A stretch of DNA of 47,182 bases from Flavobacteriaceae bacterium (GTDB lineage Bacteria > Bacteroidota > Bacteroidia > Flavobacteriales > Flavobacteriaceae): positions 1 to 47,182 of the forward strand of contig JANQMD010000006.1 in assembly GCA_028280265.1 (NCBI GenBank). Direction: 5' to 3'. The notes under the pieces are model-generated. The model did no database searches and was not told where the DNA came from. It was given only the letters and a program-made list of their open reading frames with translations. The position numbers and the translations under genes were made by a program. Shown here piece after piece: positions 15,325-24,763 of the stretch. The first letter of the stretch is position 1, and every line of letters starts with the position of its first letter.

Positions 15325-16488
15325 AAATGTGACAGAGATAATTTCTCCGTTTCGTATTTCATAGATTGCAACAGCGCCAAATTTTCTTCCATTGGCAGTT
15401 ACGGATTCCTCATCGATGACAATATTTCCTCGTACAATTCTTTTGACAATCTTACAGTGTAAGTCTGGTGTGTTTGAGAAAAAAGGGGCATACCTTTTTT
15501 TCATTTCTTCTCGCCCTTCGTATTGCAAAGATTGAGGATAGTTATATACTTTTACATCCTTAGAAAAGTAAGATACAAAAGCCTCAATATCTCTTTTGTT
15601 ATAGAATTCTAATTGCTTTTCTACGGGAAAAACTGCTGAGCTCTCGGCAACAATTGCCATCCTTTTTCCATCTTTACTTACCAAAATCCTTGAGATATTT
15701 GATAATTCTGTATTTTCAAAAGAAAAGAAGGTTGACCATGATTTTGTTGTCGGATCAAAACGAACGATTACATTCTTCTTCGCTTGCAGAATAGAACCGT
15801 CTGGCATCCAACAAATGTCTTCGAAATTTCCATTTAAGTCTGTAATCTTAGCTGTTTTTTTGCGAGAAACATTCAACGATCGGACTTGCCAAATACTGTC
15901 ACTTTTGCTGATATAGCTGATATCTTTTGAATTTGGGATGCGATGAAAAGACCTTCCTACTTTTTTTTCAAGTGTGTAATTCTGTTGTTTTTTAATATTA
16001 CTAATAACGAGTTCTAAATTATTCTTTCCAATCACAGAAGCGACAACAGTTTTTTTGTCATGCCAGAAAGGATAAGCAACTTTTAAATCTTTAATTAGCT
16101 CTGTTGAATTTCCTTCAGCGTTGTATTTGTAGAATCTTTGCAATCCGTCATTGTCTAAACGAACAGCAGATACTTCATCAGATCCAGGAATTCTTTGTGG
16201 GGAGTATTCTCCACCTTTTGGAGTATAATTTAGAAAAACTTTGTCTCCAGTATTGATATTGTACTTTAAAATATCGGTTTGACCATTCCGTGTAGATGAA
16301 AATAGCAATGTATTGGCATCATAAAAATAAGGTTGACTATCATACCCTTTATTGCTTGAGATGTTTTTTTTGTTTGTGAGCTCAAATCCATTGGCTGTTT
16401 TTTGAATATCAAATAGATAAACTTCCGTATCTGCCTGACCAAAAGCAGCAAGACTGGAGAGTGATAAAAGAACTAATAGTTTTCTCAT
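15319..16488 (-). CDS. Secreted beta-propeller (PD40-like) protein with C-terminal SnoaL/NTF2-like domain
   Basis: 389 residues. The signal peptide ends AAFGQ near residue 18. Residues ~25-285 show repeated TolB/WD40-like blades (QPYFYDANTLLFSSTRNGQTDI, YSPQRIPGSDEVSAV, FEDICWMPDGSI). Residues ~290-389 form a SnoaL/NTF2-like domain (VEKQLEFYNKRDIEAFVSYF, then EGREEMKKRYAPFF and the RNGEIISVTFL end). The fusion suggests a periplasmic sensor or scaffold rather than an enzyme, but no function is known. It lies 10 bases after the small membrane gene 16499-16861 on the same strand, so they may share a transcript. Confidence 0.75.
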   Translation of the reverse strand: MRKLLVLLSLSSLAAFGQADTEVYLFDIQKTANGFELTNKKNISSNKGYDSQPYFYDANTLLFSSTRNGQTDILKYNINTGDKVFLNYTPKGGEYSPQRIPGSDEVSAVRLDNDGLQRFYKYNAEGNSTELIKDLKVAYPFWHDKKTVVASVIGKNNLELVISNIKKQQNYTLEKKVGRSFHRIPNSKDISYISKSDSIWQVRSLNVSRKKTAKITDLNGNFEDICWMPDGSILQAKKNVIVRFDPTTKSWSTFFSFENTELSNISRILVSKDGKRMAIVAESSAVFPVEKQLEFYNKRDIEAFVSYFSKDVKVYNYPQSLQYEGREEMKKRYAPFFSNTPDLHCKIVKRIVRGNIVIDEESVTANGRKFGAVAIYEIRNGEIISVTFL

Positions 16489-16498
16489 ATTTTAAAAT

Positions 16499-16861
16499 TT
16501 AAAAGGGATCTCCTAAATAGAGATTTGAAATAATTGTGAGTATTATAAAAATTGGGTACCCTATCAAAGATATATAGTACTGATAGTTTTTTTCTTCTCT
16601 CCTAGCAACACTTAATATGGTGAGTAAAACTCCAGCAATGAGCAAAAGAGTTGCCAAAAGTGAACAAATAAAAACATAGAATGACAAATTTGATGTATCT
16701 GTAATTTCTACTGGAGTTATTACAAGCGTTGTTCTTGTCATCATATACGCAACTAGAACATTTAATAGAATGATGTAAACCAAAAACTTGAAAGCCCATT
16801 TCTTGAAATTGGTTTTTCTCGGCCCTTTTTTAATGTCAAATTCCTTAAATCGTTCTTCCAT
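16499..16861 (-). CDS. Small three-pass membrane protein, hypothetical
   Basis: 120 residues, not recognised. A charged N-terminus (EERFKEFDIKKGPRKTNFKKW) is followed by three hydrophobic segments near 25-45, 58-83 and 96-115. It is the first gene of a possible two-gene unit with the propeller/SnoaL protein, with a 10-base gap. Confidence 0.65.
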   Translation of the reverse strand: MEERFKEFDIKKGPRKTNFKKWAFKFLVYIILLNVLVAYMMTRTTLVITPVEITDTSNLSFYVFICSLLATLLLIAGVLLTILSVARREEKNYQYYISLIGYPIFIILTIISNLYLGDPF

Positions 16862-16896
16862 TAGTTAAGATAAAATAATTACGATTTCATAAGCTT

Positions 16897-17520
16897 TTAA
16901 TCTAAAGAATACTTTTTTTGAAATTGAACAGAATGAATATAGCACAAAATTCCTAGGATGCCATAGACAAAACCTGGGGCACCAAATTGAACTCCCATTT
17001 GAAAGTATGCCATCACAGCTGAGATAATTCCCACTAAAACAAATAGTGAAAAATGTCTGGCGTAGAACAAAAGAACATACGGGTTTTTAACTTTTTCGTC
17101 TTTTTTATAGGCTCTGTAATACATCAGAACAAAACTCAAAAACATGGTGGAAAAACCAATGCTATAAATTTGAAACAATTGAGAAAGTTCATTCATGCTC
17201 ATTCCTTTTTGTTGAAGCATCGAATCGAGTAATGATTTTACTGGAAAGATGTAGAACAATACGGTGAACAATAGAATCATGTTAAATGTAATGATCCAGT
17301 CATCTACATGCTTTGTACGTCTGAAAAAATTGTAATGCAATTTCCAGAGCGACATCATGATAAAAAAACTAGCTCCGAATGAGATAAAATTAGGAAGTTC
17401 TTCTGAAAACGAAATAAATTCTGTTGAAGAGCCTACTTCAACGACCATAAGTGTTGCAGCAAAGGCAAAAACACCATCACTGAGTGCCTCTAGTCTATTT
17501 TTTGAATGAGAAAACAACAT
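16897..17520 (-). CDS. TMEM175/DUF1211-type membrane protein
   Basis: 207 residues with six hydrophobic segments. The N-terminal signature NRLEALSDGVFAFAATLMVVEV is the filter-helix motif of the TMEM175 family; the usual R-x3-FSD reads R-x3-LSD here. Bacterial members have been described as potassium-conducting channels. The second half (from about residue 110) has helix-loop-helix segments including YRAYKKDEKVKNPYVLLFYARHF. Family call is good; ion selectivity is not demonstrable from sequence. The gene stands alone, bounded upstream by the htpG terminator. Confidence 0.8.
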   Translation of the reverse strand: MLFSHSKNRLEALSDGVFAFAATLMVVEVGSSTEFISFSEELPNFISFGASFFIMMSLWKLHYNFFRRTKHVDDWIITFNMILLFTVLFYIFPVKSLLDSMLQQKGMSMNELSQLFQIYSIGFSTMFLSFVLMYYRAYKKDEKVKNPYVLLFYARHFSLFVLVGIISAVMAYFQMGVQFGAPGFVYGILGILCYIHSVQFQKKYSLD

Positions 17521-17557
17521 CCGGTATTAGTTAGTTGGTTCTAAGATACTAAAAAAG

Positions 17558-17590
17558 AAAACCCTTCTTACAATATGTATGAAGGGTTTT
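17558..17590 (-). terminator. Terminator of htpG
   Basis: Stem AAAACCCTTC (17558-17567) / GAAGGGTTTT (17581-17590), extended by an inner TACA/TGTA pairing. On the minus strand it is followed by CTTTTTTAG. It lies 30 bases after the htpG stop. Confidence 0.85.
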
Positions 17591-17620
17591 GAAAATATGT
17601 TGAAATACTAAAAGTGATCC

Positions 17621-19507
17621 TTACTTGATCAACTCATAGCTACGCTTTATAAAGTTGGTCAATTCTTCACCATGTAATAAATTCTGAGAAAGCTTTGCCA
17701 AATCAAATGACTGCTTAATCAAACGGTTACGCTTCTTTTCTGTTTTTGTGTTTAAAATTTCACTCACTAAAGGATGATTGGTATTCACTACCAAATTGTA
17801 CATCTCAGGTAGATTCCCCATACCCATCATACCGCCACCTCCAGTAGCACTCATTTCTTTCATTCTTCTCATAAACTCTGGAACTGTAATTAAGAAAGGA
17901 GACGCATCAGAGTCCATTGCTTCCAATTGAACAGTATAGGTTTCTTTAGGAACGTTCTCTTCAATCATCGGCTTTAAAGTTTCTTTCTCTTCATCGGATA
18001 ATTTAGAGATAACAGCATCATCTTTTTTGATTAGATTGTCGATATGGTCGGCATCTACACGAGTAAACTTTACTTTGTCATTGCTTGTTTCCAATTTTTG
18101 CATTAAGTGAGAAACTATTGGAGAGTCTAATAACAATACCTCATATCCTTTCGCTTTAGCATCTTGAATATAGCTATGCTGCGCATCTTTGTTAGCTGCA
18201 TATAAGATGATGTGATTCCCATCTTTGTCTGTCTGTACATCTTTGGTCTTTTCTGTAAATTCCTCGAATGTGTAGAACTTTTCATCGACAGAAGGATACA
18301 AAGCAAACTTTTTAGCCTTATCAAAGAATTTTTCTTCAGATAACATTCCATACTCAATAATCACCTTAATATCATTCCATTTTGCTTCAAAATCTTCTCG
18401 ATTATTTTTGAATAAAGAAGCTAATTTATCTGCAACTTTTTTGGTGATGTATCCCGAGATTTTCTTTACAGCTCCATCCGCTTGCAGGTAAGAACGTGAA
18501 ACGTTTAGAGGAATGTCTGGAGAATCAATTACACCTTTCAGCATTTGCAAGAAATCAGGAACAATGCCTTCTACATTGTCAGTTACAAATACTTGGTTTT
18601 GATACAATTGAATTCTATCTTTTTGCATATCCAAATTCTGACTCAACTTAGGGAAATATAAAATTCCAGTTAAATTGAAAGGATAATCGACATTCAAATG
18701 AATATGAAATAAAGATTCTTCGAATTGCATTGGATACAACTCTCTGTAGAAATTCTTGTAATCTTCATCTTCTAAGTCAGATGGTTTTTTAGTCCAGGCA
18801 GGATTGGTATTGTTGATAATGTTGTCAACTGTTTTCTTTTCTGGAGTTGCTCCTTCTTCTGCATCTTCAGGTAAAGGAAGTGTTTCTTCTTTGGTACCAA
18901 ATTTAATAGGAACTTGGTTGAAACGATTGTATTTGGTTAATAGCCCTGTAATTTTATTGTCTTCCAAAAACTCTGTTGAATCTTCTGCAATGTGTAGGAT
19001 GATCTCTGTTCCTCTTTCTGTCTTGTCGTGCTCTACCAAAGTATACTCAGGAGAACCATCACAAGTCCAGTGAGCTGCCTTTTCGTCTTTAAATGATTTG
19101 GTAATAATTTCTACCTTGTCTGCGACCATGAAAGCTGAGTAAAAACCTAATCCAAAGTGTCCAATGACTCCAGTTTCGTTTTTATCATCTTTGTATTTCT
19201 CTAAAAACTCTTCAGCACCAGAGAAAGCAATCTGATTGATATATTTTTCTACTTCCTCAGAGGTCATTCCCAACCCCTGATCAGTAATATGAAGTGTTTT
19301 GTTATCCTTATCTATTCGTATTTCAATTTGAGGATTTCCATATTCAACTTTTGCCTCACCAATGGAAATAAGATGCTTTAATTTTGTAGTTGCATCTGTA
19401 GCATTTGAAATCAATTCCCGCAAAAAGATCTCGTGATCAGAGTACAAGAATTTTTTGATTAATGGAAAGATATTTTCTACCGACACATTAATATTCCCTT
19501 TGCTCAT
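17621..19507 (-). CDS. htpG: Molecular chaperone HtpG (Hsp90)
   Basis: 628 residues, normal for bacterial Hsp90. The N-terminal GHKL ATPase (about 1-210) has FLRELISNATDA, the DQGLGMT ADP-binding loop and the GHFGLGFYSAFMV lid/loop region. A charged linker near 215-245 (EDAEEGATPEKK) precedes the middle domain (about 245-450, with LYFPKLSQNLDMQKDRIQLY and the catalytic-loop arginine in NVSRSYLQ). The C-terminal dimerisation domain has MRRMKEMSATGGGGMMGMG and ends SYELIK. It is a cytosolic ATP-dependent chaperone. It is transcribed alone, with its own terminator and a long upstream region. Confidence 0.98.
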   Translation of the reverse strand: MSKGNINVSVENIFPLIKKFLYSDHEIFLRELISNATDATTKLKHLISIGEAKVEYGNPQIEIRIDKDNKTLHITDQGLGMTSEEVEKYINQIAFSGAEEFLEKYKDDKNETGVIGHFGLGFYSAFMVADKVEIITKSFKDEKAAHWTCDGSPEYTLVEHDKTERGTEIILHIAEDSTEFLEDNKITGLLTKYNRFNQVPIKFGTKEETLPLPEDAEEGATPEKKTVDNIINNTNPAWTKKPSDLEDEDYKNFYRELYPMQFEESLFHIHLNVDYPFNLTGILYFPKLSQNLDMQKDRIQLYQNQVFVTDNVEGIVPDFLQMLKGVIDSPDIPLNVSRSYLQADGAVKKISGYITKKVADKLASLFKNNREDFEAKWNDIKVIIEYGMLSEEKFFDKAKKFALYPSVDEKFYTFEEFTEKTKDVQTDKDGNHIILYAANKDAQHSYIQDAKAKGYEVLLLDSPIVSHLMQKLETSNDKVKFTRVDADHIDNLIKKDDAVISKLSDEEKETLKPMIEENVPKETYTVQLEAMDSDASPFLITVPEFMRRMKEMSATGGGGMMGMGNLPEMYNLVVNTNHPLVSEILNTKTEKKRNRLIKQSFDLAKLSQNLLHGEELTNFIKRSYELIK

Positions 19508-19832
19508 AATTCTTTGTTTTTAAGATTTAAATTTTACAATTCACCTTATGTCAAAAAAAATACCAAAGCCACTCTAATGACAAGATGACAGAATTTAATG
19601 ATACAATGTGAAAATGGAATAATGAATCAAAGTAGAGATAAAATAATGGATCCATGCTAAGGTTTGAAAATTTGAATGTATAATAATGATGCTATAACGT
19701 TATTGGCCTACTTTTCTCCTTTGTAAATATATTTTTTGAATTTCCATCAACAACTAAACTCATCTTTTCAAAAATTTGTATTTTAGATATCTTATTTAAG
19801 AACAACCAACAAAAATCAAATCATAGTTATAT
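19508..19832. other. Intergenic region between divergent htpG and fabH
   Basis: 325 AT-rich bases holding the promoter regions of htpG (minus) and fabH (plus). A TTTGACA on the minus strand at 19549-19555 is the best htpG -33 candidate, but the following TA-rich box is at non-consensus spacing. No CIRCE-type inverted repeat and no gene are visible. Confidence 0.4.
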
Positions 19833-20840
19833 ATGTATAATTCTAAGATTACAGGACTGGGTTATTTTGTACCCGATAATGTGGTAACAAACAATGATCT
19901 AAAACAGTGGATGGAGACTAGTGACGAGTGGATTCAGGAAAGAACAGGGATCCAAGAAAGAAGATGGATCGACCCAGCTACAGGAGAAAACACTTCTTCA
20001 ATGGGGGTAAAAGCTGCCAAAATAGCTATTGAAAGAGCTGGCTTGACCAAAGACGATATTGACTTTATTATATTTGCAACTTTAAGTCCAGATATGTATT
20101 TCCCTGGAGGAGGTGTTCGTGTACAAGATATGTTAGACATGCCTACGGTAGGTGCTTTAGACGTCAGAAATCAATGTTCAGGATTTATTTATTCCATGTC
20201 AGTTGCTGATCAGTTTGTGAAGACAGGAATGTACAAAAATGTTCTAGTGATTGGCTCTGAAAACCATTCAGGAGGATTGGAACGGTCTACAAGAGGAAGA
20301 AATGTAACCGTAATCTTTGGTGATGGGGCTGGTGCAGCCGTAGTATCGAGATGTGAAGAGGAGGGAAAAGGAATTTTATCTTCTCATTTACATTCGGAAG
20401 GAAAACATGCGAGAGAATTAATGTTAGACGGTCCTTCTACAGGAAGATGGGTTCCAGAGATTTTAGCTGAAAACGATCCAGACGATGTGTCTTACTTCCC
20501 TCATATGAACGGACAATTTGTGTTTAAGCATGCTGTAGTTCGCTTTTCGGAGGCAATAGTAGAGGGGTTGCAAGCTAACGGATTACAGAAAGAGGATATT
20601 GATATGTTGATTCCTCATCAAGCGAATCTTCGTATTGCTCAATTTATTCAGAAAAAATTTCAACTAAGTGATGATCAGGTATACAACAATATTATGAAGT
20701 ACGGTAATACCACCGCTGCTTCTGTTATTATTGCGCTTACTGAGGCCTGGGAAAAAGGAAAGATCAATGATGGAGATCTTGTTGTGCTAGCAGCTTTTGG
20801 TAGTGGATTTACTTGGGGTAGTGTTGTGATACGTTGGTAG
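19833..20840 (+). CDS. fabH: 3-oxoacyl-ACP synthase III
   Basis: 335 residues, typical KAS III length. The catalytic triad is visible: Cys in VRNQCSGFIYS (about 114), His in IPHQANLR (about 261) and Asn in YGNTTAAS (about 291). The GDGAGAAVVS glycine-rich segment near 165 and the C-terminal AAFGSGFTWGSVVIRW are typical. It starts fatty acid synthesis by condensing acyl-CoA with malonyl-ACP. In this genome context it is monocistronic, with a terminator 37 bases after the stop; no rpmF/plsX neighbours are present. A related ketoacyl synthase role is possible, because Bacteroidota often have several FabH paralogues. Confidence 0.92.
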   Translation: MYNSKITGLGYFVPDNVVTNNDLKQWMETSDEWIQERTGIQERRWIDPATGENTSSMGVKAAKIAIERAGLTKDDIDFIIFATLSPDMYFPGGGVRVQDMLDMPTVGALDVRNQCSGFIYSMSVADQFVKTGMYKNVLVIGSENHSGGLERSTRGRNVTVIFGDGAGAAVVSRCEEEGKGILSSHLHSEGKHARELMLDGPSTGRWVPEILAENDPDDVSYFPHMNGQFVFKHAVVRFSEAIVEGLQANGLQKEDIDMLIPHQANLRIAQFIQKKFQLSDDQVYNNIMKYGNTTAASVIIALTEAWEKGKINDGDLVVLAAFGSGFTWGSVVIRW

Positions 20841-20846
20841 TTTTAA

Positions 20847-20882
20847 AGAGAAAAGAATAAAAGAGAAAAGAAAAAAGAAAAG
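20847..20882. repeat. 7-bp purine-rich tandem array (AGAGAAA type)
   Basis: About five degenerate units, AGAGAAA AGAATAA A AGAGAAA AGAAAAA AGAAAAG, running into the terminator stem. A similar array lies at 40403-40430. Confidence 0.7.
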
Positions 20883-20904
20883 CTGCTCAATGAGCAGCTT
20901 TTTT
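20878..20904. terminator. Bidirectional terminator between fabH and the second barrel gene
   Basis: Stem AAAAGCTGCTC / GAGCAGCTTTT (11 bp, loop AAT), followed by TTTTTT on the plus strand and preceded by an A-rich run that gives a U-tract on the minus strand. The genes are convergent, so it can serve both. Confidence 0.9.
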
Positions 20905-20933
20905 GGCAGTATATAGAATGGATTTAGAGTATT

Positions 20934-23399
20934 CTAAAAGAATCCTCCTCCAGATTTTTCATCATTCTTTCTTCTTTTACGGCTTTTGGCTCTAAATTTC
21001 CCACCTCCAAAACGATATGTAATCTGTGCAGAAACAATTCGAAATTCAGGAGAGAACTGTGCAGTTTGTAAGAAAGGTTGTTCAGCTGTCACCGAAATTC
21101 TTTGTGTATTAAGTACATCGTTGACATTGAATGCAAATGTACCATTCTGAATAAAATTGTAACGCATTCCTAAATTTAGGAAGTAAATGGGTTCAACCTC
21201 AAATTGCAAACCTCTTTCTCTACCTCTATACAAGGCAAATGCAGTGAATGTTAACTTTTTGCTAACTCTAAAGTTATTAAACACTCTAAAATTCCAAGCA
21301 ACATTGTCTACTTGAGTAACCACAGTTTTAATATCAGTCTCGGTTGGATTGGTTAAAGTAGGATCTAATGTTTCACCAAATCCCTTTCTGACTTGTGAAA
21401 ACAGATCAAAGCTGGCATTAAGACTCCACCATTTTGTAGCTCTGTAATTTGACGATAATTCAAATCCAAAAGCAGAAGTATTGTCAAAATTATCAGAAGT
21501 TAAAATGATTCTTCCTGAGCCCAAATCGGATCTGTCAACAAAAACAGCTGTGTTAATTTCATCTTGAATTAATCTATAAAATATACCTCCAGTAAAAGTT
21601 CCTTTTTTTAACTTTCGAGTATAATTAGCTTCAAAAGAGTTGGTGAATTGTGGTCGCAATTCCTGATTTCCAAATTGAGATACCAAAGGAGTATTAAATT
21701 GAGGAATAGGATTTACCTGTCCAACGCCCGGTCTATCTACACGACGGCTATAATTGAGTTGAAATGAATTCTTATCAGAAGGTCTATAAGTAAGGAACCC
21801 TGAAGGGTATACCTGCACATAATCATTCTCAAAATTAACAGGTGTTGAAGTATTGGCATTCAAGTCAAAGTTAACAGCAAAGGCATCAACAGTAACAGTT
21901 TCAGCTCTTAGGCCAAATTGGTATCCCCATTTTTTCAGTTGTTTTCCATAGGTAAAATAGGCTGAATAAATATCTCTACTGTAATCAAAACTTGTTCGCG
22001 TAGGAATATATTGACCAGCAGCATTCTGATTTCTAAAATCTGAATTATAGCCTATAACACTCTGAAATAATCTCGCTTGTAGACCCAATTCTAGTTTAGC
22101 TCCCTTTGAAAGTGGATTTACATAATCCAAATTGATGGTAGTACGATCACGATTTGTATCAGTGAATTCATTAAAATTAGGTCTCACATTGTTTCCTGTA
22201 AACGTATTGATGGTGTTAATATCATTGTTGAAAGCATTATGATCTACCTCCAATTCAATATTATGTCCCTGTTTGTCAAAGTCTAACTTGTAATTAAAGT
22301 TGTATTGAGAAGAAGTATTATCACTAATACTATTTATCACTTGATCTTGATTGTTAATTGGTGCATTTCTAAATACAAGTCCTGTATTTACACGATTATC
22401 GCCATTAAAAAGATTTTGATTGGTGAAAACTGATAATGTGTTTTTTTCATTTAAGTAAAAATCCAAACCAACTTTAAACAAATGCGAATCGCGATCGTCT
22501 AAAATGTCTAATGATTGTGATGAATTAGCAGCGACTTGACTGATATTTCCAATATTTGAATTTCTCGAAAGATTGTTAGAATACGTGCCATATAGATTGA
22601 ATTTCCCGTTTCTGTAATTTCCATCGATAGAACTGGTAAACTTAGGTTCTCTTTGATATGAATATCCTGCATTTAAGTTTCCATTAAATCCTAAATTGGT
22701 ATTCTTTTTCAGAATGATATTAATGAATCCACTTAACCCTTCGGGATTGTATTTTGCAGATGGGTTTGTAATTAATTCAATTTGCTTGATAGAATTAGCA
22801 GGTAACTGACGTAGTAATTGAGCAGTTGGAATGTTAGATAGTTTCCCATCTATCATTACTTGAACATTTTGGTTTCCTCGTAAAGAAATATTCCCTGTTT
22901 GTGTATCTACATTTACAGAAGGCACGGCTAGCATGATATCGGCAGCAGTACCAGAAGTTCCTAGGTCTTTACCAATATTGATAACCTTTCTGTCTACTTT
23001 TTGAACTACAGTAGAAGTTTCGGCTCTTACTACCACTTCATCCAACACACCACTAGCTTCTTTTAAAGGGATTGTCCCTAAACGTAAATTTCGTGACTTG
23101 TTAGTGATTGTAATTTCTCTAGAGAATGTTTCATACCCTATAAATTGTACTTCCACAATACTTTTTCCTTCAGGAACATCTTTAATTTTAAATTTTCCGT
23201 TGTCATCTGTGATTCCTCCTGTTAGTATTTTTTTGGCTGCATCCCTTACAACAATATTTACATACGGTAAAGGCTCTTTTGTTTTATCATCTACAACTTT
23301 TCCAGAAATAACACCTGGCTTTGGTAGATTGCTTTTTGCCATTTGTGCAAAAGAATTTGCTGTAATAGTTAAAAAGCATAAAAGCAATAATTTTTTCAT
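20934..23399 (-). CDS. Outer-membrane beta-barrel receptor with carboxypeptidase-like N-terminus
   Basis: 821 residues, a paralogue in architecture of the barrel gene at 3856-6258. The signal peptide (1-18, ending SFAQ) is followed by a carboxypeptidase-regulatory-like domain (about 30-112, GKVVDDKTKEPLPYVNIVV). The plug-like domain (about 120-235) has MIDGKLSNIPTAQLLRQLPA and IELITNPSAKYNPEGLSGFINIILKK. The barrel follows, with the final strand FRIVSAQITYRFGGGKF. It ends in a basic, low-complexity tail (RAKSRKRRKNDEKSGGGFF) that extends beyond the last barrel strand; the first receptor also has a charged tail. Ligand unknown. It is monocistronic, with a terminator shared with fabH. Confidence 0.9.
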   Translation of the reverse strand: MKKLLLLCFLTITANSFAQMAKSNLPKPGVISGKVVDDKTKEPLPYVNIVVRDAAKKILTGGITDDNGKFKIKDVPEGKSIVEVQFIGYETFSREITITNKSRNLRLGTIPLKEASGVLDEVVVRAETSTVVQKVDRKVINIGKDLGTSGTAADIMLAVPSVNVDTQTGNISLRGNQNVQVMIDGKLSNIPTAQLLRQLPANSIKQIELITNPSAKYNPEGLSGFINIILKKNTNLGFNGNLNAGYSYQREPKFTSSIDGNYRNGKFNLYGTYSNNLSRNSNIGNISQVAANSSQSLDILDDRDSHLFKVGLDFYLNEKNTLSVFTNQNLFNGDNRVNTGLVFRNAPINNQDQVINSISDNTSSQYNFNYKLDFDKQGHNIELEVDHNAFNNDINTINTFTGNNVRPNFNEFTDTNRDRTTINLDYVNPLSKGAKLELGLQARLFQSVIGYNSDFRNQNAAGQYIPTRTSFDYSRDIYSAYFTYGKQLKKWGYQFGLRAETVTVDAFAVNFDLNANTSTPVNFENDYVQVYPSGFLTYRPSDKNSFQLNYSRRVDRPGVGQVNPIPQFNTPLVSQFGNQELRPQFTNSFEANYTRKLKKGTFTGGIFYRLIQDEINTAVFVDRSDLGSGRIILTSDNFDNTSAFGFELSSNYRATKWWSLNASFDLFSQVRKGFGETLDPTLTNPTETDIKTVVTQVDNVAWNFRVFNNFRVSKKLTFTAFALYRGRERGLQFEVEPIYFLNLGMRYNFIQNGTFAFNVNDVLNTQRISVTAEQPFLQTAQFSPEFRIVSAQITYRFGGGKFRAKSRKRRKNDEKSGGGFF

Positions 23400-23451
23400 T
23401 TGGTTGACTTTTGAGTTTCTATTTATAATGCATACTAGACTGTTTATCTCA

Positions 23452-23459
23452 TATCTTTG
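23452..23459 (+). promoter_or_regulatory. -7 element of the CoA-binding protein gene
   Basis: TATCTTTG, an exact TAnnTTTG match, 37 bases before the ATG. No consensus TTG lies at the -33 position. Confidence 0.4.
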
Positions 23460-23496
23460 TTACCTGGTTTAACATTGTTTAACGTATTCTTAACAT

Positions 23497-23859
23497 ATGA
23501 GGAAAAAGACCTTAGTTTTAGGAGCTTCTTTAAAAGAAGAGAGATATTCAAATAGAGCAGTTCATCGATTGAGAGCGCAAAATATCCCTGTAGTTGCCTT
23601 TGGAATGAAGGATGGAATGATAGGAGGCATCATTGTAGATACAGAGAAGAAGCAATATGGAAATATTGATACCGTTACTCTGTATTTGAATCCTAAAAGG
23701 CAAAAAGAATTCTATGAATATATACTAAGTTTAAAGCCTAGAAGAGTTATTTTTAATCCAGGAACCGAGAATGATGAGTTTGTAAAAATCTTGAATCAAA
23801 ATGAGATAGAAGCAGAAGAGGCATGCACACTTGTGCTATTATCCCTTAATCAATTTTAA
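23497..23859 (+). CDS. CoA-binding domain protein
   Basis: 120 residues, the size of stand-alone CoA_binding_2 (YccU-like) proteins. The Rossmann start KTLVLGASLKEERYSNRAVHRL carries the conserved glycine and the SNRA segment. Later strands include VTLYLNPKRQKEFYEYIL and RRVIFNPGTENDEFVKIL, matching the usual PG.E motif. It is likely cytosolic and binds CoA or a nucleotide; no enzymatic role is established for these small proteins. The 3' end overlaps the convergent rnz gene by 14 bases. Confidence 0.85.
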   Translation: MRKKTLVLGASLKEERYSNRAVHRLRAQNIPVVAFGMKDGMIGGIIVDTEKKQYGNIDTVTLYLNPKRQKEFYEYILSLKPRRVIFNPGTENDEFVKILNQNEIEAEEACTLVLLSLNQF

Positions 23860-24763
23860 CCTTTAAACCGGCTTCTGCTAATTCTACTGAATTGAAAACT
23901 TGCTGTGCTTCTTTTTTAAAGAGTGAGGTATCGCTATACCTACTTGAATAGTGCCCCAGGAGAAGTTGTTTTACAGAAGCTTGTTTTGCAATCTTACCTG
24001 CCTGTAAAGCTGTAGAGTGTTTTGTTTTTTTAGCCAAATCTTCACGATCAGATAGAAAAGTAGACTCATGATACAACAAATCTGATTCAGCTATAATTTC
24101 AACAATACTGGGTTTGTACGATGTGTCGCTACAATATGCATAGGATAGCGGTTTTGGAGGATCTAAAGTGAGTGAATCATTTTTTAGAATTTCTCCATTA
24201 GATAGTATAAAATCTTTGCCAGTTTTTAAATTGTTGTAATCACAAATCTCAATTTCTGAGTGTTTTTTTATCTCAGAAATATTCAGATTTCTCAGTTTGG
24301 GCTTCTCGGTAAATAAAAAACCGTTGGTATAAACTCTATGATCTAATGGAATGGTTCTTACAAATACTTTATCATCTTCAAAAATGAGCTCGCTTTTTTT
24401 TGAATTCAATTCGTGAAAAACCAACTCAAAATGAACATGAGACTTTGAATATTCTAATTGAATTTCAATGAGTTTTTTGATGCCCTTTGGTCCATAGACA
24501 TGAAGTGTCTTTTCTCTGTTGAGAATTCCAAATGTGGAAATGAGTCCAATGAGTCCAAAGAAATGATCTCCATGTAAATGAGAAATGAAAATATGATTGA
24601 TTTTAGAAAAACCAACTTTATATTTTCTCATTTGACGTTGTGTGCCTTCTCCACAATCTATCAAGAAATGTCTTGAGTTGATCTCTAGGTATTGGGAAGT
24701 AGGGTGAGCATTTACTCTTGGTGTTGCAGAATGACAACCCAAGATCGTTAGTTCCAGACTCAT
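23846..24763 (-). CDS. rnz: Ribonuclease Z (tRNA 3' processing endonuclease)
   Basis: 305 residues, the short-form RNase Z. The metallo-beta-lactamase zinc motif is FISHLHGDHFFG (His62-His67); earlier come TSQYLEI and LIDCGEGTQRQ. Further ligands lie in YCSDTSY (near 211), YHESTF (near 231) and LLGHYSSRY (near 270). It removes the 3' trailer of tRNA precursors. It is the last gene of the pyrR-pyrB operon; its start overlaps the T9SS-tip gene by four bases (ATGA). The combination with pyrimidine genes looks like a lineage-specific operon rather than a functional pathway. Confidence 0.95.
   Translation of the reverse strand: MSLELTILGCHSATPRVNAHPTSQYLEINSRHFLIDCGEGTQRQMRKYKVGFSKINHIFISHLHGDHFFGLIGLISTFGILNREKTLHVYGPKGIKKLIEIQLEYSKSHVHFELVFHELNSKKSELIFEDDKVFVRTIPLDHRVYTNGFLFTEKPKLRNLNISEIKKHSEIEICDYNNLKTGKDFILSNGEILKNDSLTLDPPKPLSYAYCSDTSYKPSIVEIIAESDLLYHESTFLSDREDLAKKTKHSTALQAGKIAKQASVKQLLLGHYSSRYSDTSLFKKEAQQVFNSVELAEAGLKVKID

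Noticed and set aside
19508..19832. CIRCE or sigma-32-type heat-shock element upstream of htpG
   Set aside because: No matching inverted repeat or box with proper spacing was found on either strand.
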